From Mesorhizobium sp. SCN 65-20 (GTDB lineage Bacteria > Pseudomonadota > Alphaproteobacteria > Rhizobiales > Rhizobiaceae), in NCBI GenBank assembly GCA_001724355.1, contig MEEF01000012.1, positions 1 through 57,902 of the forward strand: DNA of 57,902 nt. The letters are read 5' to 3'. This document shows positions 43,621 through 52,095 of the stretch, piece by piece. The notes under the pieces were generated by a model. The model was given only the letters and a program-made list of their open reading frames with translations, was not told where the DNA came from and did not search any database. Numbering within the stretch: position 1 is the first letter of the stretch; the number at the start of each line of letters is the position of its first letter. The translations under genes and the position numbers were made by a program.

Positions 43621-44109
43621 TTACTCGTTTTCCTGGATGTGGGCCTCGAGGAACCACAGCGACTTGTCGAGAGCGCGCGAGTATCCCGTGAAGATGTCCG
43701 CGGTGTCGGCGTCGCCCGCATCGGTCGCCTCGTCGATCGCCGAGCGCACGGATTTCGCAACCTCTGCGTAGCGCTCGATGAGGGCGTTGAGGTGATCCCT
43801 CGTCTTGTAGATGTCGGTCGGATAGGCCTGGACCTTGCTCTTGCCGGCAACGACCTGAGTGGTGCCGAGGGCCGTGCCGCCGAGTTGGACCGCGCGTTCG
43901 GCGATGGTGTCGACATGACCGTCCAGTTCGGTGCGGAAGCCGTCCAGCATCTCGTGGATGGCGATGAACTGCGGTCCCTTGACGTTCCAGTGCGCCTGCT
44001 TGGTCAGCAATGCCAGATCGATGGCGTCGGCGAGCCGTGCGTTGAGCAATTCAATCGAGACCATCTTGGCGTTGGACTTGAGATCGTTGCGCGTCGGGTG
44101 GGAGGTCAT
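43621..44109 (-). CDS. dps: Dps-family DNA starvation/stationary phase protection protein (162 aa)
   Basis: Ferritin-like protein that forms a 12-subunit shell, oxidises iron with peroxide and protects DNA. Ferroxidase-site residues are visible in [20 protein letters not shown] and [16 protein letters not shown]. Length and four-helix pattern are normal. Converges with xdhC, 13 bases between stops. Xanthine dehydrogenase and urate hydroxylase reactions can give peroxide, but the neighbourhood may be chance. Confidence 0.92.
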   Translation of the reverse strand: MTSHPTRNDLKSNAKMVSIELLNARLADAIDLALLTKQAHWNVKGPQFIAIHEMLDGFRTELDGHVDTIAERAVQLGGTALGTTQVVAGKSKVQAYPTDIYKTRDHLNALIERYAEVAKSVRSAIDEATDAGDADTADIFTGYSRALDKSLWFLEAHIQENE

Positions 44110-44214
44110 CGGCTACTCCTTGTACGTATTTCTGTGCCGGCGGATTCGCCCGCCAGCGCATGCAGGCTACAACAGCCACACGACATTTCCGTTCCGCCTG
44201 GCCGCGTCATAGTG

Positions 44215-44733
44215 TCATGAGGCGGCGGCGTTGCGGGCGACGACCTCCAGGTAGGCAGCCTGCAATTCGGCCTGGACGGGGACGCGCCCGGTTTTTGCCT
44301 CTTCCGGGATCGGCCAGCCGAGATGTTCCTCGCGCAGTTCCTCCATGAAGCGGTTCCACATTTCCGGTCCGCCCTTCTCGAGCAGTTCGGCGCGGATGCT
44401 GAGTTCCTCGCTCACCGGCAGCCACCTCCGCCCCCAGGCTGCGATGTGGGCGAGGACTGGCAGCAGTTCGATCGCCATTTCGGTCAGGCTGTAGATCGCC
44501 TTCTGCTTGTGGCTGGGGTCGTCAGCCCTGGTGATCAGCCCGTCCTCGACCAGCCGCCGCAGCCTGTCGGCGAGGATGTTCGAGGCAATGCCTTCCTCGG
44601 ATTGGGTGAGGAGTTCGCGAAAGTGGCGTCGGTTGCCGAACATCATGTCGCGCAGGACGATGAGGCTCCACTTGTCGCCGACGACCTCGAGCGTGAGGTT
44701 GATCGGGCAACCCGACCGGTGAAGGTGGTTCAT
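44215..44733 (-). CDS. HxlR-family transcriptional regulator (172 aa)
   Basis: Winged-helix regulator of the HxlR type: N-terminal HRSGCPINLTLEVVGDKWSL with the family Cys at position 9, then MFGNRRHFRELLTQSEEGIA and SNILADRLRRLVEDGLITR as the DNA-binding region. The C-terminal extension is longer than in the smallest members. Divergent from the serine hydrolase gene with a shared 123-base promoter that holds an inverted repeat; it probably regulates that gene and itself. Confidence 0.88.
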   Translation of the reverse strand: MNHLHRSGCPINLTLEVVGDKWSLIVLRDMMFGNRRHFRELLTQSEEGIASNILADRLRRLVEDGLITRADDPSHKQKAIYSLTEMAIELLPVLAHIAAWGRRWLPVSEELSIRAELLEKGGPEMWNRFMEELREEHLGWPIPEEAKTGRVPVQAELQAAYLEVVARNAAAS

Positions 44734-44745
44734 GCATGGTCTCCT

Positions 44746-44811
44746 AAAACTAGTTGCATAATAAAAGCAGTCCGAGTAGCGTTCAACTGGTTAGAAAATG
44801 CAATCAGTTTT
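44746..44811. promoter_or_regulatory. Candidate HxlR operator between regulator and serine hydrolase
   Basis: AAAACTAGTTGCAT at 44746-44759 and ATGCAATCAGTTTT at 44798-44811 are inverted with 12 of 14 positions matching. The region between them is AT-rich and would contain promoters for both divergent genes. Binding by the HxlR protein is inferred from position only. Confidence 0.45.
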
Positions 44812-44856
44812 GGCTTAGCCGAGCCGGCCTAAGCTTGGGAGGCCAAGGAGGGTGGA

Positions 44857-46191
44857 ATGCGCGACAGCACAGGACTGGACCGCAGGACGCTGATGAAGGG
44901 CGCGGCGATGTCGGCTGCTCTGTTGGGGCCGGCCAATGTCGGCGAGGCAGCGACCCAGACCACCCCCGCATCGTCCGATATAGGGAGCAAGATGATGAGC
45001 ACTGGCAATTTCGTGCCTGGTCGGCTCGACCGGATGCGCAGCACGATGGCAGGCCATGTCGAGCGCGGCGACCTGCCGGGCTACGTGTGGGCATTGAGCC
45101 GCGGTGGCGAGACGCTTGTCGAGGCAGGCGGAGCGCTCTCGCTCGGCGGTGGTACGCCGATGCGGCGCGACTGCATTTTCCGCATCGCGTCGCTGACCAA
45201 GCCTGTCACAGCTGCTGCCGCCATGATCCTGGTCGAGGAATGCCGTCTGCGGCTCGACGATCCCGTCGACAAATGGCTGCCGGAACTCGCCGGCCGCAAG
45301 GTGCTCAAGGCGATCGACGGGCCGCTCTCGGACACGGTGCCGGCCACCAGGCCGATAACCCTGCGCGATCTCCTCACCCTGCGGTTCGGCCTCGGCGCGA
45401 TCATGGTCTATCCGATCCGATACCCGCTGCAGCACGCGATGGAGGAGCTGGGCGTCGCCCCCAGCGCCAACCTTTTCCGCGGCACGCCGGACGAGTTCAT
45501 GAAACGCATAGGCAACCTGCCGCTCGCCCACCAGCCCGGCGAGGGCTGGCTCTACCATACCGGCCTCGATGTTGCCGGCGTGCTGATCGCGCGGGCCGCA
45601 GGCCAGCCGCTGTCGGCCTTCATGCGCGAGCGCATCTTCGAACCGCTGGGCATGAAGGATACCGGCTTCGATGTTCCCGCCGACAAGCTCGACCGGCTCG
45701 CCACGGCCTACAGTCGCGATCCCGTGACCGGAAAGTTCAACGTCTATGACGAGGCGAGGGGCGGCGCGTTCGCAAAACCCGCCGTTTTCGAAGCCGGCGG
45801 AGGTGGCCTCGTGTCGACCGCCGACGACTATCTGAGCTTCCAGCGCATGCTTCTGGGGAAGGGCGCGCTGGGCGGCGAGCGCATCCTGTCGCGCGCCTCG
45901 GTCGAGTTGATGACGACCGACCAGCTCACGGCCGCACAGAGGGACAGCGCCCCGATGTTCTTCAACGGCAATTCGGGATGGGGCCTGGGCATGGCGGTCG
46001 CGCTTCGCCGCGACAACATCTGGATGACGCCCGGACGCTTCGGCTGGGACGGCGGTTATGGCACCTCGGCCTATGCCGATCCCGAAAATGATCTCGCGGG
46101 TATCCTGCTGACCCAGAGGCTGATGGATTCGCCCGAGCCGCCGGCCCATTACGTCGACTTCTGGACCTCGGCCTATCAGGCGCTCGCCTGA
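44857..46191 (+). CDS. Serine hydrolase, class C beta-lactamase-like, Tat-exported (444 aa)
   Basis: Penicillin-binding-protein-like esterase/peptidase. The active site SxxK is S112-L-T-K115 in RIASLTKPVTAAAAM; the later YHTGLDVAG supplies the Tyr motif, and a His/Lys-Gly-type third motif is expected near GWDGGYGTSAYAD. The N-terminus has a twin-arginine-like signal (LDRRTLMKGAAMSAALL) ending near GEAATQ. AAGGAGGG lies upstream of ATG 44857. Family members include esterases, D-aminopeptidases and lactamases; the substrate is unknown. Confidence 0.88.
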   Translation: MRDSTGLDRRTLMKGAAMSAALLGPANVGEAATQTTPASSDIGSKMMSTGNFVPGRLDRMRSTMAGHVERGDLPGYVWALSRGGETLVEAGGALSLGGGTPMRRDCIFRIASLTKPVTAAAAMILVEECRLRLDDPVDKWLPELAGRKVLKAIDGPLSDTVPATRPITLRDLLTLRFGLGAIMVYPIRYPLQHAMEELGVAPSANLFRGTPDEFMKRIGNLPLAHQPGEGWLYHTGLDVAGVLIARAAGQPLSAFMRERIFEPLGMKDTGFDVPADKLDRLATAYSRDPVTGKFNVYDEARGGAFAKPAVFEAGGGGLVSTADDYLSFQRMLLGKGALGGERILSRASVELMTTDQLTAAQRDSAPMFFNGNSGWGLGMAVALRRDNIWMTPGRFGWDGGYGTSAYADPENDLAGILLTQRLMDSPEPPAHYVDFWTSAYQALA

Positions 46192-46202
46192 AGTCGGGAT
46201 GC

Positions 46203-47123
46203 TCAACGCCCCGCCAGCAAGTCCTTGATCAGCCGCTGGCAGCGGTCGGCCATGAAGTCGAGCAGCAGCCTGACCTTGGGATCCTGCAGCTTTTTGTGCG
46301 GATAGACCGCCGCGAACTGCACCGGGATAGGCGGCGTCTCCTTCAGGATCACCTTCAGCCGCTGGTCGCGGATGAAGGGCTCTACCTCGAAACGGGGCTT
46401 GTTGATGATGCCCCGCCCGGCCAGGGCCCACCCGGTCAGCACGTCGCCGTCGTCCGAATCGAACGGGCCGTGAACCTCGAACTTGGACGGCCCGTTGGGC
46501 GTGTCCAGCGTCCAGTAGAACTCGCGCGAGCCGGGATAACGCAGCATCAGGCAATCGTGTTTCTTGCCAACCAGTTCCTGCGGGCTGGCCGGTTCGCCGC
46601 GGCGCTCGAGATATTTCGGCGAGGCGACCAGCACGCGTTCGCATTCCATGATGCCGCGCATCCTCAGGCTCGAATCCTCGATCAGGCCGAGACGGAAGGC
46701 GACGTCGAGGCCTTCCTTGAGGATGTCGACATTGTGGTCCGAAAGCCTGAGCCGCACCTCGATGTCGGGATATTTGTCGTGGAATTCCGGGATGCCGGAG
46801 GCGATAAGCCGGCGACCGAGGCCGAGCGGTGCGGTGACGCGAATCGTACCGCGCGGCTGTCCCGAAAGGGCCGACACTGCGGCTTCCGCCTCGGTAATCG
46901 CCTCGAGCACCTGCTTGGCGCCCGTGTAGAAGACGGTGCCGTGCTCGGTCGGCATCAACTGTCTGGTCGTGCGGTTGAACAGCCTGACGCCCAGGTGCTT
47001 TTCAAGCTCCTTGATGCGATTCGAGGCCACGGCAGGGGAAATGCGCATGTCGCGGCCCGCGGCAGAAAGGTTGCCGAGTTCCACAACGCGAACGAAGACG
47101 GCGATGTTGTCGAGATATGCCAT
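46203..47123 (-). CDS. LysR-family transcriptional regulator (306 aa)
   Basis: LysR-type regulator: the N-terminal helix-turn-helix is VFVRVVELGNLSAAGRDMRI to VASNRIKELEKHLGVRLFN, followed by the effector-binding domain (RGTIRVTAPLGLGRRLIASG). ATG 47123 (MAYLDNIAVF) is the typical start; the frame is open further upstream across the intergenic region. Divergent from puuD, 145 bases between starts, and inside the purine region, so it is the best candidate for a purine-responsive regulator. Its stop converges with the serine hydrolase stop (11 bases). Confidence 0.9.
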   Translation of the reverse strand: MAYLDNIAVFVRVVELGNLSAAGRDMRISPAVASNRIKELEKHLGVRLFNRTTRQLMPTEHGTVFYTGAKQVLEAITEAEAAVSALSGQPRGTIRVTAPLGLGRRLIASGIPEFHDKYPDIEVRLRLSDHNVDILKEGLDVAFRLGLIEDSSLRMRGIMECERVLVASPKYLERRGEPASPQELVGKKHDCLMLRYPGSREFYWTLDTPNGPSKFEVHGPFDSDDGDVLTGWALAGRGIINKPRFEVEPFIRDQRLKVILKETPPIPVQFAAVYPHKKLQDPKVRLLLDFMADRCQRLIKDLLAGR

Positions 47124-47268
47124 GCTTTGCCGATTCCATAGCCGGCTTATGCCGTACCGCAATACGCTAGTATTTTTCAGATTTTTTTGAAAGTCATCGC
47201 GAATCCTTCCTCTTCCGCAGGGCCGCCGGCATCGTAAGATTGCGGCAACGTGGAAGAGGAATGGGCGG
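47124..47268. promoter_or_regulatory. Divergent promoter between LysR regulator and puuD
   Basis: AT-rich 145-base region. It holds TTTTGAAAGTC at 47185-47195, also present in the uraH/puuE divergent promoter, and an upstream TTTTTCAG at 47173-47180 that gives a loose TTTCA...TGAAA symmetry typical of LysR-type sites. GGAAGAGGAATGGGCGG before 47269 holds the puuD ribosome binding site. Confidence 0.5.
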
Positions 47269-48495
47269 ATGGTGAACGAGTACGCATTATTGTGGGATTG
47301 GCTGAGCTTCGGCGTGAGATGGCTGCATGTCATCACCGCCATCGCCTGGATTGGCTCGTCATTCTACTTCATCGCCCTTGACCTCGGATTGAGGAAGCAT
47401 CCGGGCCTGCCCGCCGGGGCGCATGGCGAGGAGTGGCAGGTCCATGGCGGCGGTTTCTACCATATCCAGAAATACCTGGTGGCGCCGGCGCAGATGCCGG
47501 AACACCTGACCTGGTTCAAATGGGAATCATACGCCACCTGGCTCTCGGGCTTCGCGCTGCTGTGGGTCGTCTACTATGGCGGGGCCGAACTCTATCTCAT
47601 CGACCGCAACGTGCTCGACGTGTCGGTGCCTGCGGCTATCGGCATTTCGCTGGCCTCGATCGCCCTGGGCTGGGTGGTCTACGACCAGCTCTGCAAATCG
47701 CGGCTCAGCGACAACGACACCTTGCTGATGCTGATCCTGTACGGGATCGTCGTGTTCATGGCCTGGGGCTACACGCAGCTCTTCACGGGCCGCGCCGCCT
47801 TCCTGCATCTCGGCGCCTTCACGGCCACGATCATGTCGGCCAACGTCTTCATGATCATCATCCCGAATCAGAAGATCGTCGTCGCCGACCTGATTGCCGG
47901 CCGCACGCCCGATCCGAAGTACGGCAAGATCGCCAAGACGCGCTCGACGCACAACAACTACCTGACCCTGCCGGTCCTGTTCTTCATGCTGTCGAACCAC
48001 TATCCGCTGGCGTTCGGCACGCAGTTCAACTGGATCATCGCCTCGCTGATCTTCATCATCGGCGTGCTGATCCGCCACTATTTCAACACTGTGCACCGGC
48101 GCGCCGGCAATCCGCACTGGACCTGGCTGGCGGCGACCGTCCTGTTCATCATCATCATGTGGCTGTCGACGGTACCGAAGGTGCTGACGGGCGAGGACAA
48201 GGTCGCAGCCGCCGACCAGGCCCTCGTCGCCTCGGCCCAGTTCCCGGCGGTGCGGGATACGGTTCTCGGCCGCTGCGCCATGTGCCATTCCGACGAGCCG
48301 TATTATGATGGTGTCTACATGGCTCCGAAGGGGGTCGTGCTCGAAACCGACGCCGAAATCGCCAAGCACGCCCGCGAGATCTACCTGCAGGCCGGCCGCA
48401 GCCACGCGATGCCTCCCGGCAACGTCACCCAGATCTCGCCCGAGGAGCGGCAGCTGCTCGCGACCTGGTTCGAAGAAGCGCAGAAGGTGCGCTGA
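47269..48495 (+). CDS. puuD: Urate hydroxylase PuuD, membrane-bound with cytochrome c domain (408 aa)
   Basis: Oxidises urate to 5-hydroxyisourate without cofactor-type urate oxidase, passing electrons to a C-terminal cytochrome c. Several transmembrane helices (WLHVITAIAWIGSSFYFIAL; YATWLSGFALLWVVYY; LLMLILYGIVVFMAWGY; FNWIIASLIFIIGVLI) are followed by a haem-binding motif C336-A-M-C339-H340 and a distal Met in SHAMPPGN. Both parts are full length. It is encoded apart from uraH and xdh, with its own divergent LysR gene. Confidence 0.95.
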   Translation: MVNEYALLWDWLSFGVRWLHVITAIAWIGSSFYFIALDLGLRKHPGLPAGAHGEEWQVHGGGFYHIQKYLVAPAQMPEHLTWFKWESYATWLSGFALLWVVYYGGAELYLIDRNVLDVSVPAAIGISLASIALGWVVYDQLCKSRLSDNDTLLMLILYGIVVFMAWGYTQLFTGRAAFLHLGAFTATIMSANVFMIIIPNQKIVVADLIAGRTPDPKYGKIAKTRSTHNNYLTLPVLFFMLSNHYPLAFGTQFNWIIASLIFIIGVLIRHYFNTVHRRAGNPHWTWLAATVLFIIIMWLSTVPKVLTGEDKVAAADQALVASAQFPAVRDTVLGRCAMCHSDEPYYDGVYMAPKGVVLETDAEIAKHAREIYLQAGRSHAMPPGNVTQISPEERQLLATWFEEAQKVR

Positions 48496-48593
48496 CCGTT
48501 ACGCCTGCCCGGTCTCCCGGAAGGGAGCATGTTCCCCGCGGGGAGGGGCAGCGGGCATATCGCCTCGGCATGAAAGCTCGTAGGGTTCAAACG

Positions 48594-49913
48594 ATGAACA
48601 GCATACTCCTCCGCGGCCGCACGCTGTCTTTCCTGCGCTGGCCCGATAGCGCCGACGACCATGCCTCCTATGCCTATGAGGAGGACGGCGCGGTGCTGAT
48701 GCGCGACGGCAAGATCGCCGCCGTCGGCGCCCATGCCGAGGTCGCGGCCCGGGCCGGTCCCGACGTTAAGGTGATCGACCACCGGCCGCATCTCATCCTG
48801 CCCGGCTTCATCGATGCGCATGTGCATGTGCCGCAGATGCAGATCATCGCGTCGTATGGCGCCGAGTTGCTCGACTGGCTGAACAATTACACCTTCCCCG
48901 AAGAAACCAAGTTCATCGACGCGCAGCACGGACGGCGGATTGCGCGCCTGTTCCTCGACGAGATGGTCCGGCATGGCACGACGACCGTCGCCGCCTATTG
49001 CTCGGTCCACCGGCAGTCGGCCGAGGCCTTTTTCGCCGAGGCGCATGACCGCAACATGATGACCATCGCCGGCAAGGTGATGATGGACCGCAATGCGCCC
49101 GAAGCGCTGCGCGACACGCCCCAGACCGGCTATGACGACAGCAAGGCGCTGATCGCCGAGTGGCACGGCAAGGGCCGCCAGCATTATGCCATCACCCCAC
49201 GCTTCGCGATTACGTCGACGCCCGAGCAGATGGAGATGGCGGGAGCGCTCGCGCGCGAGCATCCGGACCTGCACATCCAGACGCATCTTTCCGAGAACCA
49301 CGCCGAGATCGCCTTCACCCAGGAGCTCTATCCCTGGTCGCGCGACTACACGGATGTCTACCAACACTACGGGCTCCTGGGCAAGCGCATGCTGCTCGGC
49401 CACTGCATCCATCTCGGCGAGCGCGAGGCCGACGCCCTGTCCGACAGCGGCTCGGTCGCGGTGTTCTGCCCGACGTCCAACCTCTTCCTCGGTTCTGGCC
49501 TGTTCGACTACCAGCGCTACCGCCGCCGCGGCAAGCCGCTGCGCATCGCGACCGCAACCGACGTGGGCGGCGGCACCAACTATTCGATGCTGCGCACCAT
49601 GGACGAGGCCTACAAGGTCATCGCCCTCAACGGTGAGAAGCTCAACCCGCTGGCCTCCTACTGGCAGTTGACGCGCGGCAACGCCGAGGCGCTTTCGATC
49701 GCCGACAAGGTCGGCACGCTGGAGGCGGGCACCGATGCCGACATCGTCGTGCTCGACGCGCGCGCCACGCCCGGCATGCGTCTCAGAATGGAGCGTATCG
49801 AAACGCTGGCGGAGGAACTGTTCCTGCTTCAGACGCTTGGCGACGACCGTGCCGTGGTCGAGGTCTATGTCGCGGGCAGGGCGGCGAAGTCCGCGATCGG
49901 CGCCGAGGCCTGA
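48594..49913 (+). CDS. guaD: Guanine deaminase, amidohydrolase family (439 aa)
   Basis: Hydrolyses guanine to xanthine and ammonia, feeding xanthine dehydrogenase. Zinc-site residues: H76 and H78 in GFIDAHVHVPQM, then QTHLSENHAEIAF, LLGHCIHLGERE, and the metal-binding Asp in ATDVGGGTNYSML, characteristic of GuaD. ATG 48594 has AGGG nine bases upstream; an upstream ATG at 48570 would add eight residues. Follows puuD on the same strand with a 98-base gap holding a small GC-rich hairpin (near 48530-48548). Confidence 0.93.
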   Translation: MNSILLRGRTLSFLRWPDSADDHASYAYEEDGAVLMRDGKIAAVGAHAEVAARAGPDVKVIDHRPHLILPGFIDAHVHVPQMQIIASYGAELLDWLNNYTFPEETKFIDAQHGRRIARLFLDEMVRHGTTTVAAYCSVHRQSAEAFFAEAHDRNMMTIAGKVMMDRNAPEALRDTPQTGYDDSKALIAEWHGKGRQHYAITPRFAITSTPEQMEMAGALAREHPDLHIQTHLSENHAEIAFTQELYPWSRDYTDVYQHYGLLGKRMLLGHCIHLGEREADALSDSGSVAVFCPTSNLFLGSGLFDYQRYRRRGKPLRIATATDVGGGTNYSMLRTMDEAYKVIALNGEKLNPLASYWQLTRGNAEALSIADKVGTLEAGTDADIVVLDARATPGMRLRMERIETLAEELFLLQTLGDDRAVVEVYVAGRAAKSAIGAEA

Positions 49914-49970
49914 CTTGCGTCCTTACGCTGCGTCTGTCATGTGAGCCATGTCTGATAGGAGGAGCGGACA

Positions 49971-50477
49971 ATGGCAACAGCCGATGACCTGGCAAGGGTC
50001 GCCGAACAGGAATCGCGTCTCGTCTTCGATGCGTTCGACGAGGCCACGGCCTTCGAGATCGGATCGGCCATCCGCAAGCGCGGCCTGGCTGAGAATTTCC
50101 CCATTGTCGTCGACATCCGCCTGTGGGACCGCACCTTGTTCTACTGCGCGTTGCCCGGCTCGACGGTGAACAACACGGAATGGGCGCGGCGCAAGTTCAA
50201 CGTCGTCAGGATGTTCCATCGCAGCAGCTACCGGATGGTGCTGCAGAAGGCCCGCCCGGATCGCACTTTCCCGGTGGGGGATGCACTGCCGATCGACGAC
50301 TACGTGCTCGCAGGCGGCGGCTTCCCGATCCGGGTCAAGGGCGTCGGCGTGGTCGGTTCGATCGCCGTCTCCGGCTTGCCGGAGCGGCAGGACCATGAGG
50401 TCGTGGTGGCAGCGATCTGCGACCATCTCGGCATCGACAGGCAGGCGCTCGCGCTTCCCCCTGTTTCCAACAGCTGA
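49971..50477 (+). CDS. UPF0303 / heme-degrading-domain-like protein (168 aa)
   Basis: Member of the UPF0303 family (HbpS/GlcG-like fold, also called DUF336-type). Typical segments: FDEATAFEIGSAIRKRG, VVDIRLWDRTLFYCALPGS, NNTEWARRKFNVVRMFHRSS and GGGFPIRVKGVGVVGSIAVS. Some distant relatives bind or degrade haem, but no haem ligand is clear here. GGAGG lies nine bases upstream of the ATG. It sits between guaD and the glycerate kinase pseudogene, whose ATG touches its stop codon. Confidence 0.85.
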   Translation: MATADDLARVAEQESRLVFDAFDEATAFEIGSAIRKRGLAENFPIVVDIRLWDRTLFYCALPGSTVNNTEWARRKFNVVRMFHRSSYRMVLQKARPDRTFPVGDALPIDDYVLAGGGFPIRVKGVGVVGSIAVSGLPERQDHEVVVAAICDHLGIDRQALALPPVSNS

Positions 50478-51717
50478 ATGAGAACTGGCGTCCCGATGGC
50501 CGTTACCGACCCGAAGCAGTTTCTGACCAGGATCTTCGAGGCCGCTGTGGCTGCAGCCGATCCGGAACTCACCATTCGCCGCCATCTTCCGGAAAAACCC
50601 AGGGGACGCACCATCGTGATCGGAGCAGGCAAGGGCTCGGCGCAGATGGCGGCAGCCTTCGAAAAGGCATGGGACGGTCCGCTCGAGGGTGTGGTGGTCA
50701 CCCGCTACGGCTTTTCAGCACCCTGCGAGCGCATCAGGATCATCGAGGCCTCGCATCCGGTGCCGGACGCAAACGGTCTCGAGGCTTCCAAGCTGCTGCT
50801 CGAAACGGTCAAGGGATTGACCGAGGACGACCTGGTCGTGGCGTTGGTGTCCGGTGGCGGCTCGGCGCTGTTGCCGTCGCCTGCGGGTGGGCTTTCGCTC
50901 GCCGACGAGATCGCGGTCAACGAGGCGCTGCTCGCCTCCGGCGCGCCGATCTCGGCGATGAATACCATCCGCAAGCATGTCTCGACCATCAAGGGCGGAC
51001 GGCTGGCCGCCGCCGCGCATCCGGCGCGCGTCGTCTCGCTGGTCGTCTCGGACATCCCCGGCGACAATCCTGCCCTGGTCGCTTCCGGCCCGACAGTGCC
51101 GGATGAGGCTTCACGCGCGGACGCGCTGCGGCTGATCGAGACCTACCGCATCGCGCTGCCCGCCAGCGTCATGGCGCATATAGCCTCGGCAGCAGCAGAT
51201 GCGCCCCCGCCTTCCGATCCGCGCTTCGCCCGCAACGAGGTGCACGTCATCGCTTCGGCCGCCGTGTCGCTCGACGCGGCCGCTGCCGAGGCCAAGCGCC
51301 TTGGGGTCGAAGCAGTCATCCTGTCCCGCGCTCGCCCGCGAGGTCGCCCAGCGCAATCGTCCGTTCAGCAAGCCGGTATTGATCCTGTCGGGCGGCGAGA
51401 CCACCGTGACCTTGCGCTCCAAGGGCAAGGGCGGGCGCAACAGCGAGTTCCTGCTCGCCTTCGCCATCGGCATCGACGGACTTTCGGGCATCGACGCGCT
51501 CGCCGCCGACACCGACGGCATCGACGGTTCCGAGGACAATGCCGGCGCCTTTGCCGATGGCACGACGGTCGCCCGCATGCGCGCCGCCGGCGTCGACGCC
51601 AAGGCCATGCTCGTCGGCAACAATGCCTGGACCGCGTTCAATGCGGTGGACGATCTATTCGTCCCAGGGCCGACCGGGACCAACGTCAACGACCTCAGGG
51701 CGATCCTGGTGCGTTGA
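50478..51717 (+). pseudogene. Glycerate 2-kinase (MOFRL family), broken by an out-of-frame deletion
   Basis: Glycerate kinase of the GckA/TtuD type. The N-terminal part in one frame is intact (IVIGAGKGSAQMAAAFEKAW; VALVSGGGSALLPSP; NTIRKHVSTIKGGRLAAAAH; SDIPGDNPALVASGPT) up to LGVEAVILS near 51325. The family continues with a Gly/Glu-rich stretch (an EGEAREV-type motif) of roughly 15 residues, but here the sequence jumps to [13 protein letters not shown] in another frame, which then runs through [31 protein letters not shown] and [16 protein letters not shown] to the TGA at 51715-51717. The first frame instead goes to 51758 in junk. A short deletion near 51326-51330 explains it. The gene would serve glyoxylate-to-glycerate metabolism after purine breakdown. 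Confidence 0.8.
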
Positions 51718-51743
51718 AGACGGCGGGCTGGGAGCTTGCAGGG

Positions 51744-51806
51744 CACCGTGAACTGTAATTCACGGTGATCTTGAAATCTGGAGCTGTGTAATCTATAGTT
51801 TACACA
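51744..51806. promoter_or_regulatory. Two palindromes in front of the toxin-antitoxin operon
   Basis: CACCGTGAA (51744-51752) pairs with TTCACGGTG (51759-51767) around six bases. TGTGTAA (51785-51791) pairs with TTACACA (51800-51806) around eight bases and overlaps the toxin ATG at 51806. Toxin-antitoxin operons are normally autorepressed at such sites, so both are candidate operators; the first could also be a weak transcription stop for the kinase pseudogene. Confidence 0.6.
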
Positions 51807-52093
51807 TGTTCGAGGTCCGTCAGACCGACATGTTTCGCGAGTGGTTTGATGGGCTCCGGGATCTGGCGGCCCGGCGAAAGATCGCCCAGCGCGTGGTCAG
51901 GCTGGAAGCTGGGCTGTTCGGCGACGTCAAATTCTTCGACGGGATCGGCGAACTGCGCGTGGATTTCGGCCCCGGCTATCGCGTCTACTTCGCGCAGCGC
52001 GGACGAGTCCTGATCATCCTGCTGTGCGGCGGCGACAAATCAAGCCAAGGACGCGACCTCAAGCGAGCCTTGGAACTGGCCAAGGAGGTGTGA
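51806..52093 (+). CDS. RelE/ParE-superfamily toxin, HigB-like addiction killer (95 aa)
   Basis: Toxin of a type II module of the addiction-module killer type in which the toxin gene comes first. Recognised by EVRQTDMFREWFDGLRDLAAR, KFFDGIGELRVDFGPGYRVY and IILLCGGDKSSQGRDLKRAL, the standard motif order. Relatives cleave mRNA on the ribosome or block gyrase; the target of this one is unknown. Its stop is two bases before the antitoxin ATG. Confidence 0.92.
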   Translation: MFEVRQTDMFREWFDGLRDLAARRKIAQRVVRLEAGLFGDVKFFDGIGELRVDFGPGYRVYFAQRGRVLIILLCGGDKSSQGRDLKRALELAKEV

Positions 52094-52095
52094 GC

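Noticed and set aside
44815..46644. 609-residue minus-strand frame opposite the serine hydrolase
   Set aside because: Shadow of a GC-rich gene that has an intact SxxK active site and Tat signal on the plus strand.
48520..48550. GC-rich inverted stretch between puuD and guaD
   Set aside because: Resembles half of the repeat family, but the arms are too short and no second arm is present; not counted as a copy.
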